Below, one piece after another: positions 13,999 to 24,407 of a stretch of 43,938 bases of DNA. Both the position numbers and the translations under genes were made by a program. The notes beneath the pieces are model-generated. The model saw only the letters and a program-made list of their open reading frames with translations. It had not been told where the DNA came from and ran no database searches. Position 1 is the first letter of the stretch. Each line of letters starts with the position of its first letter. The stretch is from WJKP01 sp964531215 (GTDB lineage Bacteria > Patescibacteriota > Patescibacteriia > CAIXNZ01), in NCBI GenBank assembly GCA_964531215.1, contig CAZHFK010000002.1:1-43938 (forward strand), in the 5' to 3' direction.

Positions 13999-16900
13999 AT
14001 GTTAAAGTCAGTTAAGAAAAAAATTAGCAGAAAAAAAGTTTTTTTAGGCTTAATAATATTTTTAAGTTTATTTTTAGTATTTAATCAAGTTAATGCGCAA
14101 CCTGATGTTGGTTTGCAACCGGTTGGTGAAGAAATACAGCTAGGTACAGCTGATCTAAGGGTAACAATTGCCAGAATAATCAGAGCGTTTTTAGGCTTTT
14201 TAGGTATAGTTGCCGTTAGTTTGGTAATTTACGGCGGTTATTTATATATGACGGCTCAGGGTGTCCCGGAAAAAATTGATAAAGCTAAAAAGACTTTGGT
14301 TGCAGCAGTAATTGGATTAGTGATTGTGTTATCAGCTTTTGCTATAGCCAGTTTTGTTTTAAATCAATTATTACAAGCAACCGGGCCAGGGGGCGGTGAT
14401 GGCGGTAATGGTGACGGGCCAGGGCCCGGTGGTGATATCTCCGGCGGGGTAGAAGAATTTTGCGCCAACCCTTCAACTGATGTAGCACCTTGGTTATGTA
14501 TTAAAGAACAGGATCAGACAGCTCAAAGTGATAGCTTGATAACTTTATATGGTGGAAATGTCGGTGATACTCCCGGTCGGATTTATTTTACAGACAGGGA
14601 TCAGGTTAATCAGTATGATGCCGAAATCGTTACATGTAAAGATGATGATGTTAAATGGTTTAAAGCTATATCCAACAGTGATTTACAAAAAGTCAAAGTC
14701 AGGGTGCCCCAAGAATTGGATTTGGCTGAAAATGATTATTGGGTTGTGGCAGACACAGCCAATGGTTTAACTGTTAATAAAGTTTGGCAAGGTTATGTTG
14801 ATGATGATCGCTTGGATCGGTTTACTTATGAAGCCGGTGATAATAATGCGCCTAATATAATTTGTTTTACAACCGAAATAGCTGATAATGGCGGTTTTGC
14901 TGAAGGGCCGGAAATTGATTTTGCCAGTCAAGGCGATCGAGTCAGAATTAAAGGCGAAAGGTTTGGCACAGACGGCACAGTAGTTTATAACAGTGGCGAT
15001 ACCAATGATTCAGCCACAATTAATGACTGGCAGGAAACTTATGTCAGCACAGTTGTCCCGCCGACAGCTTCAGGTGATGTCCGGATAACCAGAGATGATA
15101 ATGAGTCCGATGAAGATTATTTGGGTATTTTATGCGATACGAATTCTGATTGCGGTACTAATTGTTGTCAGCAGCGCCAAGGTCGTAATGTTTGTGTGGC
15201 CGAAGAAAATTGTTTAAATGATGAAGGTGAGGCTTGTTTTGACGGCGTAGCTTGTACTGACGCTGAATTTGGCTGTCGTTCCGATTTATTTTGTGATCCG
15301 ACCGATTGTATTTGTAAACGTCGCGGAGAGGGAGCTCCTTGTGATGCAATGCCTGAAACAGCTAGTTGTCAAGCCGATGACACTTTATGTGGTGATGAAT
15401 TTTATTGTTCAATAACCGAAGCTTGTACTTGTCGGTATTTACCGCGAATTGACGGGTTTGATCCTGAGGCAGGTGGTCCTGGTAATTTTGTGTCGGTTTA
15501 TGGTCAGGGCTTTGGGACAGAAATAAATACTAATTCAAAAATAATATTTTTAGGCGCTGATACTGACGGTGATCAAAATCCCGAAGGCGACGACGATGAT
15601 TTAGAAGCTATTTTACCAATGAATTGCGGTGCTGAAAATGTTTGGCAAGATAATCAAATTATAATTGAAATACCGGATGGCGCGGTTTCAGGGCCTTTAA
15701 AATTAATAAATTCTGACGGGCTGGAAGAAACAACCATGGATTCAGATGGAATTGTGGCTGATTTTGAAGTTGACCCCGATATTAATTATCCCAGCTTATG
15801 TAGTGTTGATCCTGATCAAGGAGAATTTGGTGATTCAGTTAATTTAACCGGTAAAAATTTTGGTGATGGGGCTGATGGGCAAGTCTTGATTGGTGGGCTG
15901 GGATTTTCACAAGGTGATAATTGGGATTGGTCTTATGATCCGGGTGATGAATTGGATAAAATAACTGATGCCGTAGTACCCAATATTGAACCTGATGAAA
16001 ATTTACCGGTTCAAGTCAGAAGCGGTGATACTTATAGTAATTCATTTAATTTTACTGTTATAGAATCAGGTAAAGCGCCAAGAATCGATTACATTGATCC
16101 TGATCGGGCGCCGGTTGGTCAGTATGTTACTATTTATGGTTCTAATTTTGGTCAGGATGAAGGTTTGGTTAAATTTAGAAATGCCGGCGGTGATTTTGTT
16201 GAGGCTGATTTAAGTTTTCCTGAACAATGTTTAAATAATTTATGGCATGATACTTATATTATTGTTAAAGTGCCGAGTCTGGGGCAGGGTAATCCTTTAG
16301 CCAGTGAAGTTATTGTGGAAACCCAAAATAGCGGCAATACTAATACGGTTGATTTTGAAAGATGTGTTTTGAATGAAAATACTTGTCCTTTAAGGCCTGG
16401 TATTTGCTTGATAGAGCCCAATCAAGGACCGGTTGGTACTGAAATAAATTTTTATGGCGATAATTTTGGTGAATATAATACTAATAATTCTCAAGTGGTT
16501 TTTTGGGATAATCAAGCAATTACACCATCTTTAGCTAATTGGTCGAATCAAAATATTGGGCCGATTAATGTGCCGGATCAAGCTAGTACGGGGCCAGTTG
16601 AAGTCGTTTCTGGTTTGGGATTAACTAGCAACCAAATGCCGTTTACAGTAGCTGATTGTCGGGATAATCCTGATATTTGTGATACTGCCAATACCGGTAA
16701 TATTTGTTGTGAATTTGATGGTATTTGCAAAACAGAAATTGAATGTTATGGTGAAAAACCGCCAATGTGTTTTTATTCCTGGGCTTTTGCGACCGGCCAG
16801 GTGCCTCAAGAATTCAGACCGCCGCAAGTAGTGGAAGATATTGAATGTAATGAGAATACGCAATCACCCTCACCTTGGAAAGATTATGAATCAAATTGTG

Positions 16901-19900
16901 TAAATGCCAATATTTCGGCTCGGTTTAATCGTTTAATGAATGCAGCAACATTTACAACTGATAATATTATTGTCAGAGAATGTTGGGCTGAAGATTATTT
17001 TGATGAAGAATCGGGTTCTGAATGTGAAATACCCAGTTGGCATAATCAAGATAGAAATATTTATCCGATTAACGAAGAAAACGGATTTTATAGAGGATTT
17101 ATTTATGAAGCACCGGTTAATGCTTTGCAGCCGGGACGTTGGTATGAAGTTACTTTAAAAAGCAGCAATGGTGATTATATAAAATCACGTGAAGGACTTT
17201 GGCTGGATGGTGATTTTGATTCTGATCCGGGTGGTGATTATCGCTGGTATTTTAGGATTAAAGATGGTGCTAAAGAATGCAGCTTGGAAAAGATTGTGGT
17301 AACACCGAATGAAGCAATAATTGAAACAATAGCCGATAATCAGGAATATAGCGCTACAGCTTTGGCGGTCAATTGTAATATATTAAATGGCAATTTTTAT
17401 AATTGGGAATGGTATAAACTTTATACTGACGGGACCAAAGAGGTTGGTCCAGTTGCTGATCCGCAAGCTTGCGATCGCCGGTATTGTATTGCTGAAATCA
17501 GTGAAAATGATGAAAACAATGACGGTAATATTGATTGGCGCCAAATGGCATCCCCATTAAAACAAGGTTTTACTTTTGTTGGTGCAGCGGCAGAAAATAA
17601 AAGTGATGAAAACAATGAATTAACAATAGATTTGAATATCCCGGAAATTTATCGGATTTATCCTGATAACGGTTTAATTAATCCGGATGTTAATTCTTAT
17701 GTGACAATTTACGGTAATAATTTTGGCAATCTTCAACGTGATAGTAAAGTCTTTTTTGATAATGTTGAAGCAGAAATCGCTCCTGATTGTCCGGCAGCTT
17801 GGACTGATTCGCAAATTCAAGTAATTGTGCCTAATCCGACACCAATTGAATCAGCCAATGAACCCACTTATGATTTAACCGGCATAAATGAAAGCGATGA
17901 TATGGTAATTTTTTATGATATGGATGAAGATTCGGACGTTATTTTACAAGATAAAGCCGACAATAATGATGGTGAAATTTTTGGAGCTGATAAAGTGGCA
18001 AGCACTTTTGGCAATGCTTTAAGATTTAACGGCCAATCTGATTATGTGAAATTGCCTAATAATTATAATTTATCAACCGGTAGTGTGGAATTATGGTTTA
18101 AGCCTAATTTTACATCAGATCAAAGGCAAACTTTATTTAGTATTTCTGATGGTACGGCTGATAATATTTTAGCTTTGGAAATTGATCCGGCTGATCAGGA
18201 TACTGCTAAATTTGTTTTAACTTTAAATACCGCCAATGGTCAAGCTAATAATAGTACGGTTTTTAATGTTTTGGAAAACGACAGCTGGCATCATTTGGTT
18301 TTTACTTATGATGGCGATGAATATTATTTTTATATAAACGGCCGTAAATTTTATTATTTTAATAATAGCAATATAGTAGCTTCGAATCAGACAGATTTTT
18401 GGTTTAATGCCAATACTGAAGCTACCAATATTTTACTTGGCGCTAAAAATACGGGTCAGTTTATTGATTATTATGACGGTTTGATGGAAGGTTTTGCGAT
18501 TTATGATTCGGTTTTAAGCGAGGATCAGGTCAGGTCACGTTATGGTTTGCAAGCCGGTCAGATTTTACTATTAAATTTTGAAGGAATTGGTGATGAAATA
18601 ATTGATTCGTCATCCAATAATTTTACAAATTTAAATGTCCAAGATTCTGATTTTAGAATTGATGAAGGCCGTTATGGCAAAGGTTTTGACAATAGCGTAA
18701 TTGAAGTAATTGATAATCCTTCATTAAATTTCAAAGATCAGATTTCAATAGAAGGTTGGTTTAAAGTTCCTGATTTTAATCAGTCTTTTACCATCTTTGA
18801 ATCGAATCGAATAAGTTTAGGCAATTTAAATAATAATTGTGGCTCTGGCTTGAACTTTTGTTTTAAATTAGATTTGGTTAATGAAAATAATTTAGCTGCT
18901 GGTGGAGCTCGCTGGGCTAGTTTGGATTCTAATAAAATAAGAAACAATGCCTGGAATTATTTTGCCGGAGTTTATGACGGCCAGACCATTAAACTGTATT
19001 TAAATGATGAAGTACCGGCCCAATGGCAATTTGACGGCAGAATTTATCAGCATGCGGATTTTGGTCGCGCAACTATTGGCAGTACCACAGGTAATGCGCA
19101 ATTTGATAATTTGGCAATTTATAGCCGAGCCTTAACAGAATCAGAAATTAATGATCGAGTCGGAGCTAAAAATGGGTCTAATGTTATAGTCCAAACCAAA
19201 TTTGGCTCTGATGATAGTTTGAGCGGTACTAATCAACTTTTTTATCATAGTGATATTGTTTATCCTTTTTTATGCCAGTTAAGACCGAATATAGGGTTAG
19301 AAGGGACTTCAATTGCAATTGGCGGTGATAATTTTGGTGATTCCAATAAAACAATTTATCAAGGTTTGGAATATGATCTGGGCAGTCTGGTTTATTTTGA
19401 TATGTTTAATTTGTCAGATGAAAACATTGACAACTGGACAAATAGTTTGGTTGATGCGATTAATCCGTTTAGTGATATTGGTACGCAAGAAATACCAGTT
19501 TCAATTTCTATAGATCCTTTTGCTGAACCGTTTATTGATGAAGATGATTCTGGTATTTATAATAGCGGTGAACAATATGCTGATATTTTAGAACCGTTTG
19601 GTGCATATAATCAAGGATTTTATGAAGTTGAAAAATTTGACCCCGAAGATATTAGTCAAACCGGTGTTATTGAAACAGAAACCGAATTAGTCAGCAATAC
19701 TCTGCCATTTTATTTTTCACCGGTTATAACGAAAATTACACCCGATAACGGACCCGAAGGTCAATGGGTGACAATTCATGGTTATAATTTTGGTCATAAT
19801 CCAGGCGAAGTTTACTTTTTTAACGATTTAGTGTCTGAATTTCCGCCAGAACCTTGTGAAAACTTTTGGACTAATACGCAAATTATTGTTGTGGTGCCTG

Positions 19901-22900
19901 AAGGAGCGCAACCCGGCGATGTTTATTTGATTACTGAACAAGGCTTGGAAAGTAATCGCGTAGCGTTTGAAGTTAATGATAATCCAGTGGGAGCCGGTAT
20001 TTGTCAGATAGAACCCAATATGGGGATTGCCGGCAGTAATATTATTGTTAAAGGTGATCGTTTTGATGAAGAAGGTGATGGTCAAGGTGAAGATCAATTA
20101 TTATTTAATGATAATAAATCAGCCAGTGTTTCTAATTGGCAAAATAGAACATTAAACGCAACTGTGCCAACAGGTGCGATTGATGGTAATGTAGTTATAA
20201 CCAAAAAACGAGAGGTTGACAGACAATGTGCCGGTTTTAGTATTGGTTCTTGGTGTCCAAGTGATCAGTATGACATTATTTATGAAGATATCCCTAGTAA
20301 TCCCGTTTATTTTAATGTTTTCTTGGGTTGTGAGCAGGCTGGAACCGGAGAAATTTGCACCGATCAAGCTGAAGAGCCTGGTTTTCCGATTAGACCTTAT
20401 TACAGTCAAGGCGATGTTCGTAATTTAAATGTTGATGTTGGTGTTTTAGCAACTGACGGCACATATTTATATGCCAGAAATTGGGCCGGTGAAAATTATA
20501 GTTATGGCGGTAATATTAGCGGAGTTGACGGTTCAAATATAATTTATAAAATCGGTACTGGTTATAATGGTACTGAATTGGGTAAAATTTATAAGGAATA
20601 TGTTTGGCGAGACCGAGAGGGAGTTAATCCTTTAGTAGCGATTTCCATGACTTATCATTCTGATAATAATTTTTATATCGGTCATAATATAATTCAAGAT
20701 TCTCAATATTTTATACCTAGAATTATTTTTGATGATGCAAATGATGAATTTTATTTGGAAAATGTTGAAATAACTGATTATTTGTTTAATTCTGGGAATG
20801 CTGATGCGGAGACCAATCATAAAGAAGCTTTAATTAGTTCTAATGGTCGTTTTATTTTTAATGTGGCTTTATATGGTGATGCAGCCAATCCTGACGGATA
20901 TCGAATTAAAATATTTGATCCGCAAAATAATTGGCGCAAAGTTAAAGAATTTGACGTCTCTAATAGTGAACAGATTAAAGCAATGCCTTTATCTAATGGC
21001 TTAGTCGTGGCTGGTGATATTATTTATATAATGAGCAGGTTTAATGATATAGTGGCAATTAATTGGCAAAATGAAGACTGGGTAGAATCTTGGGAAACTC
21101 ATAATAGCTCAACTTTTGAAATTAACGGGCAATATGATTGGCTTAATAATGTTTTTTGGATTGGTGAATTGGCTTATGAACTTGATCCTGCTAATCCAAG
21201 TAATCATATTCATCGTTATCCGGCCTGTCCCTTGGAAGGCGAAGAATTCTGCCGTGCGGATACGGATTGTGAAAAATGCGGGCCCGGTACCAGTTCTTGT
21301 GTTAATGGTCGTTGTACTCCTTATATAATGTCTTTTATACCTGATCAGGGGCCGGTTGGCAGCTGGGTGGATTTATACGGTTGTTATTTTGGCTGTGATC
21401 AAGGCAACATCCTTTTTACTGATAATAAGCCGGCTTTATTGATTAATGATCCTGAATGCGCTGATTCTTGGCAATGTGATACCAGTCCGTTTGATTGTCC
21501 CGGGATTGGGCCTGGTTGCGACCGCGTTCAAGTTGAGGTGCCTGATCAAACTACACCATTTGATGACACTGACGACGCAGAGACCGGTCCGGTGACTTTA
21601 ATAACAGCTTTAGGTTTAAGAGCAGAAACAGATTTTGATTTTGTAGTAACTGATGAAGAATTGGGTCATCAAATGTGCAGTTTAATTCCTGATTATGGTA
21701 ATCGCGGTATTACGGTCAGAATTCATGGAGCTAATTTTGATGATAATGGCGGAGATATTAATAATGGCGATTATGTTTATTTTGGTTTGGGTAATGGTTT
21801 AACAGCGCGTGAACCATGGTCTGACAGTAATGACGACGGTAGTTTTACTGCCGGAGAAGCGTTTATTGATTTTGATAATAATGGCCAATACGATATAAGT
21901 TTAAATGATGATGAGTATTCTTTTAATATTGATAATTATGTTTCTAATGCGACAGGTTGCCCGGATGATGGCTGGAGTGATAAGGATATTTGTTTTACTG
22001 TTCCTAATAATGCGGCTGGGCAGGGTAATAATAATTTGCAGGCAATTAATAATGTTAAAGTTTTTAAAAATAATGAAGATAATAATAATAGAGAAGCTTT
22101 TGCTTTGAATTTTGGTCATTGCGGCAATCAAATTATTGAATTAAATAAAGGCGAACAATGTGATGGGATTAGTTTGCCAAATATTAGTTGTTGCCAATTG
22201 GGTTATGTTGCCAATAAAATTTGCCAAAATAACAGTGAGCCTTGCATAGATGATGCGGATTGCCCCGGGAGTGTTTGTGTTGATGCTTGTCAAATAAATT
22301 GTACCAATCAATGCGGTTTAGAGGTTTGTGACGGGATGACTGGTTTATGTAGTTCATTAGATCAAGTATTGTGCGGTAATGGTGATATAGATACTGTTTG
22401 CGAAGAGGTTGAAGGCCAGGAATGTTTGGAGCCGCCTGTTTGTAAACAAGATAATCAAGGTAATGATATCATAATTTATGAAGAAGAATGTGATGACGGT
22501 AATACGGTTTCCGGTGACGGTTGTGATAATATGTGCCGTTTGGAAGCGCCAGAGGTAATTGAAGTTGAGGGGCCACAAGTTGAAGCAACCGTGCCGGTTC
22601 ATGGTGAAGAAAGTTTTTGCCGTAATGGTATTATTGATATTTATTTTAATAGTTTAATTGATTCGGCAACAATTACTAGCGATAATATTAAATTACAGGC
22701 TTGTACCAGCCCAATAACTAAAGAGAAAAAAGGTTTATTAGCTAATTTTTGGTATAATTTAAAAGACGTGTTCAAAAAATTAATCGGTATTGATCGACAG
22801 GCTTTAGCTCAATTGAATTGTGGTTCGTTTGTTGATATTACGGATTTAGATTTTAAAATTAAAAATAGAAAAGGCAGAACTATTTTATCTATTTTGCCAA

Positions 22901-24390
22901 ATGAACTTTTGGAAAGAAATACTATTTATCAGGTTCGTTTAACACCGAATATAGAGAATTTAACCGGCGGGAGTTTGGATAATTTGGCTGGTGAACTTGA
23001 CGGTACGCCGATTGATGACGGTTCTGGCGATTATATATTTAATTTTAAAACTTTAGGCGAAGCAGGTGATGAATTAAGCGGTATTTGTAATGTTGAATGG
23101 ATCAATATTAATGTTTATCGCCATGAATATGCCGGTACTGATCCACCGTTAACAGAACGTGAATCAGAATTAAGAACCAATGATTTGTTTATTTGCGCGG
23201 GGCGTGATGATTGTAATTTGGAAGTTGATTATGATCAGGATTCTACTACTTCGGGCAATCAACATATTTATGAAGCAATTGCCAAATATAGCGGAGGATA
23301 TAGTTTAAAAGCCGAGTATCAATGGTCTAAAACAGCTTCATCTGATCCGCAAAATGTGCTTACTTTATATAATAATCAAGAAGATTTGGAAGCTGATCCT
23401 GATAGAGTCAAAAATAATAGCGGGATTGTTTATACTACGTCCGAACCAATAAAAGAAGCCAAAGCTCAATTAGTTGTAGAAGCACAGGCGGCAGGCAGCT
23501 GGACAACACCGGCACAGCAAAATTTTTTGGTTTATGTTTTATTATGTGAAAATCCATGGCCGTCAATTAATGAAAAGTTTCCTATTTCCAGCTTAATTAA
23601 TGCATATAATTTTCAGCTTTATTACTGTCGTGATGCCGGTCGGCCAGGTGATCAGTCTGATGATTTACCGGCAGCCAGATGGTTATTCCCTGAAGTTGCA
23701 GATTTAACTATTTTAGAAAATACTGATTTTGAATTTGGCAGTTTGCGTCATTGGGTGGCTGACGACGGCAATGCTTTTATGAGGCAACCGGTTTTTGGCG
23801 ACATTACTTTGGCCAGAGACGGTATTTCCAGTAGGATTCAGGGCAATTGGTGGATTGGGACCAAAGAAAATTATCATGGTTATGATTGGGAAGATATTAA
23901 TTCAGCCGGTCAAGGTCTTAGCCCGACAGGTATTTTACATTCTCAAGCCTTTTTAATTGAGGGCAATGAGATCCGATTTTTAATTGGTGGTAGTCAGACT
24001 GATAGTGTGACTTTGGACAGTTTTACTGATATTGAATTGCCACCGAGCGATTTGACAGCAGTGGTTTTGGCAGTAAAAGATGATCCGCAAGAAATAGCCA
24101 GTGAAGAAATCGTCAGAAAAATAACAGGCCCAGGCATTACAACCATGCAGCAAGCCAGTTTTGATACCAGTCAGTTTATGACAGGCAGAACTTGCCAGGC
24201 CGACGCCGACTGCAATGATTATGGTACTTGCGAGTGTGATGGTGAATGTGGTCCGGAAAATAGTGGTCAATGTTCCCCTGTAGCTGGTATAATATATATA
24301 TATGATAATGATGCGTCCGGATATATTAATTTTGATGATTTAAATCAATACAAACAAGGTGTAGAAATTCCTATTAGATTTACTGATTAA
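13999..24390 (+). CDS. Giant modular adhesin-like protein: VirB2-like N-terminus, IPT/TIG, LamG, Cys-rich and Big_5-like modules
   Basis: 3463 aa in one uninterrupted frame. A signal peptide (VNA before QPDVG, residue 34) and a VirB2-like two-helix segment (to about 128), closely similar to the preceding gene, are followed by a Gly-rich linker. IPT/TIG-like units recur near 481, 597, 694, 800, 1215, 1755, 1907, 1998, 2441 and 2556, recognised by phrases such as PRIDYIDP...APVGQYVTIYGSNFG. Two LamG/concanavalin-like domains lie at about 1300-1515 and 1520-1725. A region at 2130-2410 suggests a beta-propeller. Cys-rich blocks lie at 378-480, 2408-2440 and 2705-2850, the last with a DUF4215-like ECDDGNTVSGDGCDNMC motif. 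Big_5-like parts lie near 930-1095 and 2855-3030. No C-terminal sorting signal is seen. Carbohydrate or protein binding at the surface is inferred from the modules. Confidence 0.88.
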   Translation: MLKSVKKKISRKKVFLGLIIFLSLFLVFNQVNAQPDVGLQPVGEEIQLGTADLRVTIARIIRAFLGFLGIVAVSLVIYGGYLYMTAQGVPEKIDKAKKTLVAAVIGLVIVLSAFAIASFVLNQLLQATGPGGGDGGNGDGPGPGGDISGGVEEFCANPSTDVAPWLCIKEQDQTAQSDSLITLYGGNVGDTPGRIYFTDRDQVNQYDAEIVTCKDDDVKWFKAISNSDLQKVKVRVPQELDLAENDYWVVADTANGLTVNKVWQGYVDDDRLDRFTYEAGDNNAPNIICFTTEIADNGGFAEGPEIDFASQGDRVRIKGERFGTDGTVVYNSGDTNDSATINDWQETYVSTVVPPTASGDVRITRDDNESDEDYLGILCDTNSDCGTNCCQQRQGRNVCVAEENCLNDEGEACFDGVACTDAEFGCRSDLFCDPTDCICKRRGEGAPCDAMPETASCQADDTLCGDEFYCSITEACTCRYLPRIDGFDPEAGGPGNFVSVYGQGFGTEINTNSKIIFLGADTDGDQNPEGDDDDLEAILPMNCGAENVWQDNQIIIEIPDGAVSGPLKLINSDGLEETTMDSDGIVADFEVDPDINYPSLCSVDPDQGEFGDSVNLTGKNFGDGADGQVLIGGLGFSQGDNWDWSYDPGDELDKITDAVVPNIEPDENLPVQVRSGDTYSNSFNFTVIESGKAPRIDYIDPDRAPVGQYVTIYGSNFGQDEGLVKFRNAGGDFVEADLSFPEQCLNNLWHDTYIIVKVPSLGQGNPLASEVIVETQNSGNTNTVDFERCVLNENTCPLRPGICLIEPNQGPVGTEINFYGDNFGEYNTNNSQVVFWDNQAITPSLANWSNQNIGPINVPDQASTGPVEVVSGLGLTSNQMPFTVADCRDNPDICDTANTGNICCEFDGICKTEIECYGEKPPMCFYSWAFATGQVPQEFRPPQVVEDIECNENTQSPSPWKDYESNCVNANISARFNRLMNAATFTTDNIIVRECWAEDYFDEESGSECEIPSWHNQDRNIYPINEENGFYRGFIYEAPVNALQPGRWYEVTLKSSNGDYIKSREGLWLDGDFDSDPGGDYRWYFRIKDGAKECSLEKIVVTPNEAIIETIADNQEYSATALAVNCNILNGNFYNWEWYKLYTDGTKEVGPVADPQACDRRYCIAEISENDENNDGNIDWRQMASPLKQGFTFVGAAAENKSDENNELTIDLNIPEIYRIYPDNGLINPDVNSYVTIYGNNFGNLQRDSKVFFDNVEAEIAPDCPAAWTDSQIQVIVPNPTPIESANEPTYDLTGINESDDMVIFYDMDEDSDVILQDKADNNDGEIFGADKVASTFGNALRFNGQSDYVKLPNNYNLSTGSVELWFKPNFTSDQRQTLFSISDGTADNILALEIDPADQDTAKFVLTLNTANGQANNSTVFNVLENDSWHHLVFTYDGDEYYFYINGRKFYYFNNSNIVASNQTDFWFNANTEATNILLGAKNTGQFIDYYDGLMEGFAIYDSVLSEDQVRSRYGLQAGQILLLNFEGIGDEIIDSSSNNFTNLNVQDSDFRIDEGRYGKGFDNSVIEVIDNPSLNFKDQISIEGWFKVPDFNQSFTIFESNRISLGNLNNNCGSGLNFCFKLDLVNENNLAAGGARWASLDSNKIRNNAWNYFAGVYDGQTIKLYLNDEVPAQWQFDGRIYQHADFGRATIGSTTGNAQFDNLAIYSRALTESEINDRVGAKNGSNVIVQTKFGSDDSLSGTNQLFYHSDIVYPFLCQLRPNIGLEGTSIAIGGDNFGDSNKTIYQGLEYDLGSLVYFDMFNLSDENIDNWTNSLVDAINPFSDIGTQEIPVSISIDPFAEPFIDEDDSGIYNSGEQYADILEPFGAYNQGFYEVEKFDPEDISQTGVIETETELVSNTLPFYFSPVITKITPDNGPEGQWVTIHGYNFGHNPGEVYFFNDLVSEFPPEPCENFWTNTQIIVVVPEGAQPGDVYLITEQGLESNRVAFEVNDNPVGAGICQIEPNMGIAGSNIIVKGDRFDEEGDGQGEDQLLFNDNKSASVSNWQNRTLNATVPTGAIDGNVVITKKREVDRQCAGFSIGSWCPSDQYDIIYEDIPSNPVYFNVFLGCEQAGTGEICTDQAEEPGFPIRPYYSQGDVRNLNVDVGVLATDGTYLYARNWAGENYSYGGNISGVDGSNIIYKIGTGYNGTELGKIYKEYVWRDREGVNPLVAISMTYHSDNNFYIGHNIIQDSQYFIPRIIFDDANDEFYLENVEITDYLFNSGNADAETNHKEALISSNGRFIFNVALYGDAANPDGYRIKIFDPQNNWRKVKEFDVSNSEQIKAMPLSNGLVVAGDIIYIMSRFNDIVAINWQNEDWVESWETHNSSTFEINGQYDWLNNVFWIGELAYELDPANPSNHIHRYPACPLEGEEFCRADTDCEKCGPGTSSCVNGRCTPYIMSFIPDQGPVGSWVDLYGCYFGCDQGNILFTDNKPALLINDPECADSWQCDTSPFDCPGIGPGCDRVQVEVPDQTTPFDDTDDAETGPVTLITALGLRAETDFDFVVTDEELGHQMCSLIPDYGNRGITVRIHGANFDDNGGDINNGDYVYFGLGNGLTAREPWSDSNDDGSFTAGEAFIDFDNNGQYDISLNDDEYSFNIDNYVSNATGCPDDGWSDKDICFTVPNNAAGQGNNNLQAINNVKVFKNNEDNNNREAFALNFGHCGNQIIELNKGEQCDGISLPNISCCQLGYVANKICQNNSEPCIDDADCPGSVCVDACQINCTNQCGLEVCDGMTGLCSSLDQVLCGNGDIDTVCEEVEGQECLEPPVCKQDNQGNDIIIYEEECDDGNTVSGDGCDNMCRLEAPEVIEVEGPQVEATVPVHGEESFCRNGIIDIYFNSLIDSATITSDNIKLQACTSPITKEKKGLLANFWYNLKDVFKKLIGIDRQALAQLNCGSFVDITDLDFKIKNRKGRTILSILPNELLERNTIYQVRLTPNIENLTGGSLDNLAGELDGTPIDDGSGDYIFNFKTLGEAGDELSGICNVEWININVYRHEYAGTDPPLTERESELRTNDLFICAGRDDCNLEVDYDQDSTTSGNQHIYEAIAKYSGGYSLKAEYQWSKTASSDPQNVLTLYNNQEDLEADPDRVKNNSGIVYTTSEPIKEAKAQLVVEAQAAGSWTTPAQQNFLVYVLLCENPWPSINEKFPISSLINAYNFQLYYCRDAGRPGDQSDDLPAARWLFPEVADLTILENTDFEFGSLRHWVADDGNAFMRQPVFGDITLARDGISSRIQGNWWIGTKENYHGYDWEDINSAGQGLSPTGILHSQAFLIEGNEIRFLIGGSQTDSVTLDSFTDIELPPSDLTAVVLAVKDDPQEIASEEIVRKITGPGITTMQQASFDTSQFMTGRTCQADADCNDYGTCECDGECGPENSGQCSPVAGIIYIYDNDASGYINFDDLNQYKQGVEIPIRFTD

Positions 24391-24407
24391 AAATATAAAA
24401 AATATTT

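Noticed and set aside
24288..24304. AT dinucleotide run as a regulatory or recombination site
   Set aside because: It lies inside the 3463-aa gene, is in frame (IYIYD) and is short.
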